Part shown: positions 35,760 through 48,133 of the stretch, in pieces
Layout: each line of letters starts with the position of its first letter
Numbering within the stretch: position 1 is the first letter of the stretch
Assembly: GCA_030407085.1 (NCBI GenBank)
Contig: CM059585.1
Span: forward strand, 115,123,501 to 115,187,500
Length of the DNA stretch: 64,000 nucleotides
Origin: Trichopria drosophilae
Taxonomy: Eukaryota; Arthropoda; Insecta; Hymenoptera; Diapriidae
Reading direction: 5' to 3'
The notes under the pieces: generated by a model
Seen by the model: the letters and a program-made list of their open reading frames with translations, nothing else
Database searches by the model: none
Told to the model about the DNA's origin: nothing
Translations under genes and position numbers: made by a program

Positions 35760-36985
35760 TTAATTATGGTAAGTTTCATGTTTCATAAATAGAATTATTA
35801 CTTATTTAAATGTTCTTTGGATACATATGATCGTCATGAATATATTTTCGAAAGTATTTTAAATTCTATAGTCAAACTACAGAGTATCATCAGTCATATA
35901 CACTGGTAGAATTCTTTTTCGGAATTTTCTGAAAACGTAACTGAAGTTTTTTACTGTGACAGTTTCGAAAAAATATTGTTACGTTTAGTAAGTTTTATTT
36001 ACCTTAACAGAAAAATATAAGGGGAGTAAACATTTTCTTCCGTATTGCTTAATTTACATTAATTAATATATTTTACATACGTGAATAATTATTCAGTGTA
36101 TATATTAAACTAATACAAGATCAGAAGTTAAGGAAAATTATATTGTCATCGTAGACATTAGAATCAACGTCATAGAATTTGACAATATTATATGCTTGAC
36201 CGAGGAATCCCTTATAATCGAAAGAAAATCCCACTTCTACAACGGGAAGCACGGGTGCTAAGTGTACGGCGGCGTGGGTCGCAGCCGCAACTGACGGCTA
36301 CAAACCGAACTAATGTCCCCTTTGTTATCTGATTCCATCTCAGATTTCTGTTGCGTAATTTTCTGGTAATGTTACATAATGTTTCTTTCTGTTACAGAAT
36401 TTAGTAAAATTCTGTTACCTCTGTAACATAAAATCATCCGAATTATCCGAACACTTCTAACAATGTACTAGTGTTTGGAGAAGACCTGCGTTTTGGAATA
36501 CTTTCTTTCAACAACATAAAAATCCATTATTTATAAGTTATATTTGAAAATTGTATTAACGGGTTAATTGTAGATCTGAACTAGTGCAAAGTTTATCACT
36601 CGATCACAAAGAGTGTATATCACAATTTTTCGTAATATGACTTAATACTATGGCGCGAAATCCATAAAAAACATTATCACTAAAATACTCAGACTATTAA
36701 AACATATTAAGTATTCACTACAATTCGGTTACTTCTTTTATATTAAATATCCATTTTTTGTCCACAGGCCAAAGAGAAACCAGGTGGATCTTGTGCGATC
36801 CTGTGGTGCGACGATCAAGATTTTTGGACCTTCAGTGATTGCGGCTATCAGTCTCTATTTTTGCATGAAAAATAAAAAACTTATTGTAAAACTATGTAAA
36901 TTGACAACAATATAAACATTTTTTAACCATAAACTGACTCATATTGTTTCCCTTAAGATGTATTCACTAATTTCCTTTCTTCCAG

Positions 36986-37700
36986 TTTCGAAAAATAATA
37001 CGGTAAATACGTTCTTAAAATAAATATTATTTTAAAAAGTTTGTATACTTTTAGAGATTCGTGTCTTTTAGTTGAGATTATATGTTATATCAGATTGTCA
37101 ATAATGCGTTGATATATAATTTAATACTTTAATTTTTTTTTTCAAATTTCCATGGTAGAAAGAAATAAAAAATGAAGTAACAATGTGTAAAATCACAAAA
37201 ACAACAACGAATATTTAAAACCGTCTAAAAAGACTCATAAATTTATATAAACGGTCGATCATGATCACGAACATTGGTGATTGACAATAGACAAATGCAA
37301 CCTTTGTAACAAAATATCGTAAGACAAACAGATATGTTAGCGAAAACGGCTGCATTAAAAATCAGAAGATTTCATTGCAGGGCGCAAAATCGCGTTCTAC
37401 GCCCAGCGTGTTAAAAATGCATTAAAAATATTTATATAACCATTGACGTACTGCGTTATTATAAGAACATGCAAATAATCACTATAAGTGCCTAATAAGC
37501 CTTATTCAATGGTTCAAAGATTGATAAATTTAAAAAATGTCTTTTGAAGATACTCCGGGTATTATTTTCTCTGGTACCATATATATTTTATGTTTATTCT
37601 TAAATTATATGCATATGTCTATTATTTTTTCTTTGAAATATTGAGTATATTAAGTAGATGTTTCAAAATCGTTGAAATAATTTCCGTTCTAATGTTAACA
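36986..37700. other. No recognisable gene
   Basis: AT-rich spacer between segmental duplication copy 2 and the OBP promoter; no open frame or repeat recognised. Confidence 0.35.
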
Positions 37701-37710
37701 AAGCGTAAAA

Positions 37711-37743
37711 TATACAATAATAAAACCCGGAAAAGCAGTCAGT
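37711..37743 (+). promoter_or_regulatory. Candidate core promoter of the OBP gene
   Basis: TATACAA at 37711 and an arthropod initiator TCAGT at 37739-37743 are 30 bp apart (T of the box to A of the initiator), about 75 bp before the ATG at 37815. The spacing fits, but the site is predicted from sequence only. Confidence 0.4.
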
Positions 37744-37814
37744 CACGAACAAAATTTAGACTCGTTCGGTGCAGCAGCTAATAACTCTATAGTGCAGTTT
37801 ATTTAAGTCCGAAG

Positions 37815-40800
37815 ATGAGAACTCTGAGTTTAATTATATTTTTATTTCTTATGGTATGTAATGCTAGCTTTTAATTTAGCTAAAATAATTAATTTTAAAT
37901 ACATCAAATCATTGACTTGATCGCTATGTTTGACAAATATAAGAAATTTAATATTGCTTTCCTGATATTTAACTGATTTTCCGCGTGTTAAATAATATAA
38001 ATGATGAGTTGATATGAGTAAGGACAACCAACTTAGTACATGGCGAGAGCAGAGTAATAACGATGATAATAAGATATGAAAAGGTTTGGTTATTGTTTTA
38101 TTTTGTTCTAAAAAATTTGGAATTAAATATGAAAAAACCTAGCTCACAAAAAAATAATACGACTCACCAAAAAGGACTAAATATAAAAAATTTCAAATTA
38201 CTGAATAATGTATATTTACTTATCAAATAATTAATTAAAAATTTATTAAAAGATGTACCAAAAAATCCTTGTAAAAATTCAACAATTGGATGACTACATA
38301 TATAGATTAACCTACAAGTTGAAAAAACTCTAGAAGAAACATTGTCAAAATTGCAACAAAGTATTACATAATTTGAATTCATTTAAGACAAGCGAAGAAT
38401 ACATTTACAAACCAATACTTCCTTATAACGTGTTTGAAATCTGGTCATATTTTCGTTTAGCATCATACCTTAATTTTAAATTAAAACTTTCTAATTAAAG
38501 TTGCATATAAAACTGTTTCTAGTGTCGTCTTTTTATAATATAACTTTTAACAAAAACTCTATTTATTTTAGTTATAAATTTCAACCGAAAAATATTTAAT
38601 CATGTCACATGATAAATTTTTTATAAGTCGAAACTTTTCTGAAATGTAAGCTTTATTTTTTTTAATGTTGTAATTCCAAATATTCAGTATTTTTTGGTGA
38701 TTTTGTATTACTATTTTTTAGTTTTTTTTTTATGTAATGACTTACAAGGGAGACACAAATTTCTTCGTCATGACTTCGATAATAAAAACTGCTTATTGCC
38801 ACTCATTTTTTGCTTTAAAACAGATGTTAAAAATCTTGTTCAAAACCTTATAGAATCTATAAATATTAATGGATTTGATTGATTTCAAAACTTTTGTCTC
38901 TTTAACTCTCCTGTGTACCAGTTTTTCTTTTCCCAAAAGGAACAATGCAGTTTCAACGGGTATACTCGTCCTGGCGCACAGGGGGGTTAAAATAAAAAAT
39001 AATTAATTATACATAAATATAAAAATATAAAGCATAGGGCTTGTAAAAAATCGCTTCAGATTCAGCAGACGTAAAATAGTAATTTTATGCCACATATGGT
39101 GATTCCTCGTCTCTCGAGCATTCAATCATAAACAAAGGCTTATTTTACGCTCTCGGTAGGAAAAGTACTATTTCGAAGTTTTTTGCTTGTAAACTCTCTC
39201 TTGACTTTTTGCTTTAAAATTTACAACCGAACATAGTACATTTTACAAACCACAATAGCAAAAGACACAAAAGCTGGAAGATAAAACGCTAGTTTATCTG
39301 TAAATTGATAATGTTTTCACAATTTTCGTAAATAGAAGTCTCTTATTGTGGAACAAAAATTTGTCTTGACTGACAATTATTAAATGTATCGCCGAATTAC
39401 ACATATTCTTTTTCCTGTCACTTTCTGTTAAATTATTCGTTTTTTAAAGTTTTCTGTATATAGGTTGTAAAAAATAGTGACGAGTCATTTACCTTTTTCT
39501 CTATAAGAAGTACTTTTTTTACCTAAACATTGAAGCAGACGAGATTTAATTTCGTGATTCAATAGATGTATGCAATACACAGTTTTACTGAGAAACGTTT
39601 CTGACTATAATTAATTAAAGAACCATTATCTTTTAAGCTAAGGTACACGTTACCGAGTATGTCTTTTTTTCTAATATCTTGATAACTTATTGTTTAACAG
39701 ATATGCGTAGCGAACAGTAAATTAATTTACTCTCACGAAAAGATTCACCTGAAGTGGAACAAGTGTTTGGTAGAATTAAAAATCACAAAAGGTAATATGT
39801 TGGAAGCATGCTGTTCCAATACAATTATTGTGCAAATTATTAAAAATAAGTAATTTCGAAAATAAATACTAAGGAAAACGATAATACCAACTACATCGAA
39901 ATGTACATTACTTGAATTGTATGTTGCAGACGAGCTTCAAGATTTAGTAAACAACGTAGATCCAAAATTAGGATGCGTTTATGCGTGCTTATTACGAAAA
40001 ATGGGAATTGTGAGTTTTTAGTATGTAAAAACTATATATACGTAATCATGAAAATTTTAAACCTAGAAAATGTTCTATTCGATTAGAAATTTTACTATTA
40101 ACATTTTTCTACCAAAGAAAAAATATGTTTCTATTTTTAATTACGTAAATTGAAATGCGATTTTAACGAAAAACATTGTAATATCATATTATTCAAATAT
40201 TCATATTTTTCATTTTCTAAATAATACGTCGTATAAAAAGGTATATGAGTGTTAGGAGATATAAAAAATATAAGGTATCAATTCCAAATCCATCAATAAC
40301 AAATTTTTGAAAATTAACGTTCAGCAATTTTTTTTTTAATACTGAATAATTCGATACTTAATAATAAAACGATATAACGCGGGTCGGTTTTTAACAATTT
40401 AAATTAAATAATGCATCTAATGTTCCACCAATGAAAAATCTACATTTTCCCCCTCTCTATACCTCTTAATCATGATGAAAAATTGACGGATTTTTAATTG
40501 AAACGATTATTTATATCATCAGACGCAGGAAGAAGAATTCTCTTTCTGAAAAATCTATATTTTGGTGGGTCATAAACTGTACTTAATTTGGGGCGAGAAA
40601 GAGCAAAATTGAAGAGTTCTTAGGAAGAAGGGCACATCTCGAGATATGACCTTTTTCGGGAGAACTGTTTTTCTGAATCTACTAACCATTTACTATATTC
40701 TCATTAAAAATAATTGAAATATCTTGTTATTTGTGAAAATTATGGCCAACAAAAAGTATCATTCTATGGAAAAAGGGCATATCTCGAAAAATTTTCCATT

Positions 40801-43800
40801 TAAATTTTAAATTATTTACTTTAAATCAATAAATTCTTCTCTAAATTAATATTTTGTTCTGATATATGTACAGGTAACAATATTTAATAACACTTAATTT
40901 ACGGCGTAATGTAAACAAACAGTAATTACGTATTGATTTGTTTACAATTCATGTGTAGTTTATTGCAGAGATTAACTAAAGTAGGCAAGTCGCTTTCTAA
41001 ATACAACTTGAAAATCAGTGTTATTTGATATTTTGATCAAAAAGTCTGTGTGAAATGTCGTCTACCAAAAGAAAACTTACGAATTATGATCATTGTATAT
41101 AAAAATAGTCATTCTATGGAAAAAGGGCACATCTCAAAAATTTTGTATGACTGCTAATTTTTTTATTAAAATAAAAATTGTGTTATTTTTTTCATATGTT
41201 TACATTGTAATTAGTTAGTCAATACTTTTTATGAAGATTTTAGAGCTTTGATGTCCACTGATTCTATTTAACACACATATAAAAACTAAAAACGCGATTT
41301 GATCAAAACACGGTTTTTGAGATGTGCCTTCTTCCAAAGAACTCTTCAATTGCAGAATTAATAATTGAAAAGGTTATACGCAACATCAATTTATCATCAG
41401 ACGATAATGTCGCCGTCTACCTTGTGGAGTGAGTGGTTGTTTGTCATTCACGCTTGGTAGATCGTGGACAGATGGCTTGAGTACGGGGGCTGGATTTTCG
41501 CATCTAGTGAAGTTCAGTCTATTCTGTAAAATGGACTTTCCATCGTGAAGAATAGTAATCGGCGTACAAAGCAGATCTGCACCAACAAGACTTGCTGATG
41601 ATTCCGGTAGGTGCAGATCGGGATGAAACGCCAGCTGTGGAGTTCTATCATTTTTTTAATCAGGGAATTCTGCTTCATTCGTCTGATGATAAAATAACCT
41701 TTTCAATTAATCATCGTGATTAAGAGATATATTTCTTCCTCTGGAATGCACCAGAGTCGGTCGAGAGGGGGGAAATGTAGATTTTTCATTGGCGGGGCAT
41801 AAACCGTATTTAATTCGATTCTTAAGGTACCATTTTTTTAGAATACAATTATCACTATGTTACCGGGCTTTGATAAACTTCTATCCTAGCAGAAACCTGT
41901 TCCCAATTGTTTTACTTCAAAAATATATTTCCGTCGATTTGAATTTTTAAATAGCTTCGGTGCTCCGAATTTTTTCGAAAGTAGGCAAATGAGGAAACAT
42001 TAAATGAAATTGAAACAGTGGCTCTTCTGTGCTATAAATTAATGAGCACTACTAAGCACTGCATGCAAAATTTTCTGAAAACTGAGCAACTTTTTAATAT
42101 CGAGGGATTTGCACATTTTACAGCCAATGTCAACTCTTAAAATACTGAGTAGTTTAATTTTTATTACAGAATTAGAAGGTTGTATCTCAGAAAATATACA
42201 GTAATCCTAGTAGAATTCACTTAATCAAATTATCAGAGTATTGAAACTTCATGAAATGTTAGTTCTTTCTAATAAGAGTGACATTTAAATTGCACAGCCT
42301 TTCAAACATACTATTTAATTTAATCTATTTAAAAAATTTTTTAAATAAAATTTATCACACACTGATTAATACTAAATAAAGTTATTAATTTATTTAATTA
42401 TAGATGGAAGGAAATACTGTACATCAAGATAGGATTATCCAACTTTTGGGTCGTCGTGACCAATATACTGAAGATACGCGGAAATGGAAAGTTCGTATAG
42501 AATTCTGTGTCAGAGAAGGTAAATTAATGAATAATAAATTAAAAAAAAAGCTTTTTACAGTCAGAGATTCCGTATTGTTTTTGCTGCCCGTGGTAGAAAT
42601 TCAGTCCAGTTTTATCGGACACAGTCCATTTTCTGGCGAAGTTACGTGGCTTATGACTATATACAAAAGAAATGTCTACAAACTATAGATAATAACTAAA
42701 TCAGTAAATCAGTTTTTTGTTACAATACTGTCTAAATTGGATAGAAATAAAGGAAATGAAGTTGCCCACATATTTGTCTAAAAACTAGGGATAATATATT
42801 TAAAATTTTCTATTATATCTGCATAATAAACTGGACAACAACGATCCAGGATTTATCCGAAAAATGTATCTAATACTTTTAATATTACGTCAAGTGAATA
42901 ACTGTGAAATTGAAAATCTAGTCTCATTCAAAAAATGGACCTATTATCATTAAAAACATCTATCTAGACGTTAACAAAATTTAAATAAAAATTTTTAAAA
43001 ATTTGAATAAAAAAAGCTCAAAACCTATACAAAAACTGATGAAGTTGTGTGTTTTAAATATTCGGAATAACATCTACCTAGAAACAGGGCAGAAACTGTC
43101 CATGATTTATCTAACAATAAGAAAGCTATCTAAAAAGTAGCAATATAACTTACATTCCCAACGGGTAGCCTCTGGTCAAGTTTATTGTCCAGAAACTGTC
43201 TAGTACGCAAGTTTATTATCCAAAAACTGGCTATAATGCAATTTCTACATAAGTTGTTAATAATTTTAGTCTTAAAATTTGTTTTCAGAATATTCATTGA
43301 GGTTTAAGATAATTGTACTATTAACTATTTTATGTATATATTTAAATTCCTGTGTATACGTTACTACAGTAAATTTCAAAAAAATAAAAATAGAAGATCA
43401 GATACAAATGACTGAAAAACGAAATATTCATGATTTCGGCTTTTTAATTAATTAACATTTATCGTAAAAATGTTAAATCATGTGCACATTAAGAAAAAAA
43501 ATCGAAAACTAGCTTTTGTCACGACAGTCACAAAAAATAGGAATGTATCTTCGTGCAGATTCATCACATCTTATGAAATGTACTCAAAATTTAATGGAAT
43601 TTCGTTAATGTTATAAAACTAAATGATTAAACGAACTTACCTGTAAGTGAAGTTCTATCATAATTGTATGGAATGCCTCTTCCGAAAGATAGATCCCTCC
43701 CTAGCCCCAAGTCCAAAATAAATTTGGACCCTTTGATTTATAAGGCTACAGACATTTTCCACAGCTTTAAAGAAATGACGTCGAAAACAAAGGAACAGAA

Positions 43801-46800
43801 ACAGAAGGACGAAATTCTTTCAATTTACCTTTAAACTTGTTAATAAAATTGAGGGTACTACATATTATCTTTCGGAATAAGCGCTCCATACAATTATGAT
43901 AGAACTTCACTTACAGGTAAGTTCGTTTAATCATTTAATTTTATAACATTAACGAAATTCCATTAAATTTTGAGTACATTTCATAAGATGTGATGAATCT
44001 GCACGAAGATAAATTCCTATTTTTTGTGACTGTCGTGACAAAAGCTAGTTTTCGATTTTTTTTCTTAATGTGCATAATTAATTAAAAAGCCGAAATTATG
44101 AATATTTTGTTTTTCAGTCATTTGTATCTGATCTTCTATTTTGATTTTTTTGAAATTTACTGTAGTAACGTATACACAGGAATTTAAATATATACAAAAA
44201 ATAGTTTGGTACAACATGAAGATATTTTGGTACAACATGAAGATATTTTGGTAATCAATCTTGAACAAGTGGGAATTGCAAGTTAACTAAGAATGACCGA
44301 GAGTACATAAAAATATACTATACTTTGTTGATGTTGTTCAAAATAAATGTTGTTTTAATACAAACTAGTGTTGGCGCGGTGCCTCGCTCGCTTCGCTCGC
44401 TCAGAAACTTCAACCCAGTGGAGTGTCGGCTATTCCTTAATACTCGTTCGTTTATAACAACTTTCAATTATATTATAAAATTATATCGATATTTGGGGGT
44501 CCAATCATATTTAGGTCTAAGTGGCTTCAATAGATATGTTACAACAATATAGCGTTTCTTATATGTATGAAAATTGAAAATGATTAACAACTATGACCTA
44601 TGGCCTAAAAATGAGCATTTTCAAAACTCCGACCCCGACGGCAGGCCAGCCGAAGTATTAATAAATAAAAGTTGCAAACACTTACTTCATGCACTTGTAT
44701 TGTAATAGACTATTCGATGCATATTACATGTTTACAGTGTTTTACTAATTACTGTCTGTATTATTATGATCTTATATACATATGATGGATTTCACGTCAA
44801 ATGTCCAGACAAAAAAAAAATTTTCTCCAATCCAGCTCCAATTTTTTTATGAGTTGTACTATAGGTTAGTAATTATTCAGGAAAATATTTTTTAATTTTA
44901 TTAAAAATTGGAGGAGTGGGAGGGGGTGAAAGTTTTGAACTTTTTTATGTCACGCGCTACTTTGTGTATTTATTCCACTTAAACAAATAAATACAAAATT
45001 TATTTCAGATATGATTTTGATAGGATTTTTCATGAACTTTCGATTGGTGTAGTCCATTTTGAATTTATTTTTTATTTTGACCAAAATTTTTGAAAATCAA
45101 AAATATAATTCAAGTTTTTTCGACTTTGGGCACTTTTTTTTATTTTTTATATATTTTTAACAGATAGCTGCGGGTTTTTCCTACAAAATACTTGAATTTC
45201 AAAACATCGTTTTTTTTTGTTTTCGAGAAATTGAATTATAAAGATTGCGTGTCACGGCAACTCGAAGCACCAATGCACCGCGCTGCTACGCTAACGACTT
45301 TGGATTATTGCCGACAGGTGGCTGAACTCGTGGCATGTTTTCTCATACATGAAACGTTATAATACAGAAATATGGTAGGAAATATGATATTTACTAAATC
45401 CCTTTATCACTCATATTGCACTGTGTCTTTTATCACGCGTTAAACTGTAATTATCCATTTATTTGATCTGAAAAGTTAATTGTAAGTAACTGCACTTTTA
45501 TTGACATTCGCAAGATATTTTTTGTTTTAGATATATCTTCTTTTTTTTCTTGGGTTTAATTTTTTCATTTATTTTTGTTTTATTAAAAAATGAATGTTAA
45601 GGCAAGAAACGTGTGGAGAAGTAGGTGGATCAACCCACTAAAAAAGAACTATTAAAATAACAGGTTTGATTAGTGTTTCTGAGAGTTTACGAGAGAAATA
45701 TCCTGAACTTCCAGAAGGTTCAAAAATTTGTACAACGTGAAAGTTTGCACTTAATAACTCTGGAGAACTCAAAATTCAATCTACATATTTCTGTATTATA
45801 ATGTTTCATGTATGAGAAAACATGCCACGATCTCAGCCACCTGTCTGCAATAATCCAAAGTCGTTAGCGTAGCAGAGCGGTGCATTGGTGCTTCGAGTTG
45901 CCGTGACGCGCAATCTTTATAATTCAATTTCTCGAAAACAAAAAAAAACGATGTTTTGAAATTCAAGTATTTTGTAGGAAAAACCCTCAGCTTTCTGTTA
46001 AAAATATATAAAAAAAAAAAAACGTGCCCAAAGTCGAAAAAACTTGAATTATATTTTTTATTTTCAAAAATTTTGGTCAAAATAAAAAATAAATCCAAAA
46101 TGGACTACACCAATCGAAAGTTCATGAAAAATCCTATCAAAATCATATCTGAAACAAATTTTGTATTTATTTGTTTAAGTGGAATAAATACACAAAGTAG
46201 CGCGTGACATAAAAAAGTTCAAAACTTTCACCCCCTCCCACTCCTCCAATTTTTAATAAAATTAAAAAATATTTTCCTGAATAATTACTAACCTATAGGA
46301 CAACTCATAAAAAAAATTGGGGCTCGATTGGAGAAAATTTTTTTTTTGTCTGGACATTTGACGTGAAATCCATCATATATACAATATATATACATATAAT
46401 TCGTCAAAGATATCTTGAAAGTTTCGAAAAGATCTCGGCCGGATATCTTTTAGATATCTATAAGACATCTTTTAGATATATCGAAATAGTTATTTTCGTA
46501 TCAAGCGCGTAAAAGAACTTATGCGCCCGTAGGTGATCACGGTGCCCGAGGGGCTGGCGAAGACTACCCCTGGGGGGTAGGGGGTCGAAACGTCGAAATT
46601 TGATGAAAAACTATAGGGTAATTTATTTGCCGAGGTGACCAAATTCAATACTTTTTCAGACAGTAGTCATAAGCATTTTAACCCTTTAACGCACGACTTT
46701 TTTTGAACAGTCGGATTCGTTTGAAACATGTTACTCGGGGGTTTTTGGGGTCGCTGATTACGAATCTGATATCAGTTTTTCAAAATTCAAAATGGCGGAT

Positions 46801-48133
46801 CCAATATGACGGACTAATTTTTTCAAATTGGTCAGATTCGTTTGAAACTTGTTACCAGGGGGTTTTTGGGATCGCTAATTCCGAATCTGAAATCAATTTT
46901 TCAAAATTCAAAATGGCGGATCCAATATGGCGGACTAATTTTTTCAAATTGGTCAGATTCGTTTGAAACTTGTTACCAGGGGGTTTTTGGGATTGCTGAT
47001 TTTCAAAATTCAAAATTTCGGTTCCAATGTGTCGGGCGAATTTTTTCAATTGGTCGGATTCTTTTGAAACTCCTCGTGGTTCATCTCGGTAACTACAAAT
47101 AAGTAGGCTAATTACGGACCCCCAGAAACATATTTTCATAAAAATCCAACAAGTTTTAAAAATTTGTCGGCCATTTTAGATTCGTTATTTTGAATTTTGA
47201 AAAACTGATTTCAGATTCGTAATCGGCGACCCCAAAAACCCCCGAGTAACAACTTTCAAACGAATCCGACAAGTTTGAAAAATTTGTACGCCATATTGGA
47301 TCCGCCATTTTGAATTTTGAAAAACTAACTGCAGATTCGTAATCAGCGACCCCAAAAACCCCCGAGTAGTCATTTTCATTAGCTTAACTTTATTCAATTT
47401 TTGATTTTCTGGTTTTTTTGTAAATCTTGCCTTTATTAGTGTAATAATTAAAAAAATGTTAATTTTTTATTTCAATATAAATTTTTTTCACAAAGTAGGA
47501 TAAATTTGTAGGTGTTGGGTATTTGGAAACCGAAAATATTCCAATTTTTGTGAAAGTTATGAAGGTTTGAAGTCAAAAGTGGTTTTGATCGAAACCGCTG
47601 GGCGTTAAAGGGTTAAACCAGTTTTTATGGCATTATCGTTGACTTTAGGAAGAAAATGCATACAACCTTTTTTGTACATAATTTAATGCTCTATCTTTCT
47701 TGTTTGAAACATTTTTGAATAGAATTTTTATTTTTACAAAATAAATGCAAAAAACTACGAAGAAACATAATTGGGGCTAATGTTTTTTAGTAATGGACGG
47801 ATGCATCTGCGCCAAAGTCTAATCAGATCTAAGTTATGCCAAGACCCGTATATAAAAATAATTAATTTTTTTAACTAGTATTAAGGAATAGCCGACTCTC
47901 CACTGGGTCGAAGTTTCTGAACGAGCGAAGCGAGCGAGGCACCACGCTAACACTAGTTAATGGCATTAATTTTGATGGAAAGACTTACACTTTCATAAGC
48001 GACATGAATTATTGTTTTAGTTAACAAACTTGACGATGGTTGTGAGGTGGCAATGAGCTTGGAAAAATGTGTCATGGAATACCAAAGAATCAAAGACGAA
48101 CACCTTCAAAGACATCGAGATCCTCAAGATTAA
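37815..48133 (+). CDS. Odorant-binding protein gene, complete, five exons
   Basis: Exons: 37815-37853, 39701-39791, 39930-40009, 42404-42518, 48021-48133; all junctions are GT/AG and the phases agree. The spliced product is 145 residues. The signal peptide MRTLSLIIFLFLM is completed by exon 2 (ICVANS), with likely cleavage before KLIYSHEK. The cysteines fit the classic six-Cys OBP pattern: C35, x23, C59, x3, C63, x41, C105, x10, C116, x8, C125 (WNKCLVELK, GCVYACLLRKMG, RIEFCVRE, DGCEVAMSLEKCVMEY). It ends HRDPQD. OBPs are small secreted helical proteins that carry hydrophobic ligands. Intron 1 is 1.85 kb, intron 3 2.4 kb and intron 4 5.5 kb, swollen by TTAA, TA and foldback elements. The partial OBP at 17.7 kb shares C5-x8-C6 and the final intron phase. 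AATAAA occurs near 48475. No ORF of useful length shows this gene, because the exons are short. Confidence 0.88.
38902..38990. mobile_element. TTAA-flanked miniature element in OBP intron 1
   Basis: TTAACTCTCCTGTGTACCAG at the left is mirrored by CTGGCGCACAGGGGGGTTAA at the right, 89 bp including TTAA on both sides. TTAA targets and C-rich ends suggest a piggyBac-type MITE. Confidence 0.55.
40400..41825. mobile_element. Nested inverted-repeat elements in OBP intron 3
   Basis: Outer arms: 40411-40560 (CCAATGAAAAATCTACATTT, then CATCAGACG) are mirrored at 41662-41815. Inside, 40608-41351 is a second element with inverted ends TTGAAGAGTTCTTNGGAAGA. It holds direct repeats of ATTCTATGGAAAAAGGGC (near 40765 and 41112). 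The remaining minus-strand stretch 41388-41665 has an open frame of about 90 codons (PDLHLPESSASLVGADLLCT, then PSVHDLPSVNDKQPLTPQGR), bounded by TTTATCATCAGACG and its complement; I do not recognise the protein. Confidence 0.5.
43334..44196. mobile_element. Foldback element sharing a motif with the DIRS-like end
   Basis: The left arm 43334-43695 and the right arm ~43875-44196 are inverted repeats (TTTAAATTCCTGTGTATACG at the left outer end, its complement at the right), with a ~180-bp spacer. Near the inner ends both arms contain AAATGATTAAACGAACTTAC followed by CTGTAAGTGA, which is also at 7941-7970 at the end of the DIRS-like element. It may be a non-autonomous DIRS derivative. Coding content absent. 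Confidence 0.55.
44365..44614 (-). mobile_element. Helitron-like non-autonomous element, copy 3
   Basis: Same end sequence as the copies at 19.2 and 31.0 kb: complement of CTAG followed by GCGCCAACACTAG text, a CGCTCGCTTCGCTCGCTCAG segment and CTATGGCCTA at the far side. The shared sequence continues to about 44780, as in the 31-kb copy. Located in OBP intron 4. Confidence 0.45.
44783..46375. mobile_element. Large foldback element with a coding relic, TA-flanked
   Basis: Arms of ~590 bp (44783-45373, 45783-46375) start TGATGGATTTCACGTCAAAT and are nearly identical inverted repeats; TA is on both sides. The ~410-bp spacer holds a plus-strand protein relic at about 45657-45788: ITGLISVSESLREKYPELPE then GSKICTT, a stop, and KFALNNSGELKIQSTY. 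This looks like a piece of a transposon protein with a CxxC-type finger. It lies in intron 4 of the OBP gene. Confidence 0.65.
46678..47616. mobile_element. TTAA-flanked foldback carrying the ~121-bp minisatellite
   Basis: Both ends read TTAACCCTTTAACGC (46678; complement ending 47616). Inside, plus-strand minisatellite units start at about 46723, 46844, 46965 and 47066, then inverted units run from about 47160 to 47390. Each carries GTTACTCGGGGGTTTTTGGG-like text and AAAATGGCGGATCCAATATG. TTAA target and CCCTTT start suggest a piggyBac-type non-autonomous element that has captured or amplified the minisatellite. Confidence 0.65.
47876..47956 (+). mobile_element. Helitron-like element, 81-bp short form
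   Basis: Reads TAGTATTAAGGAATAGCCGA, CTGGGTCGAAGTTTCTGA and ends in CTAG before T (AACACTAG|T). The middle part of the longer copies is missing. It is about 65 bp upstream of OBP exon 5. Confidence 0.4.

Larger units (their letters stand above)
33664..36985 (+). repeat. Segmental duplication, copy 2
   Basis: Counterpart of 26108-29510, in the same orientation, about 7.5 kb downstream. Differences include loss of ~35 bp before the small gene and of a segment near 36110. The complete OBP gene starts 0.8 kb after it, whereas copy 1 is followed by the OBP exon 2 relic. Confidence 0.9.
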
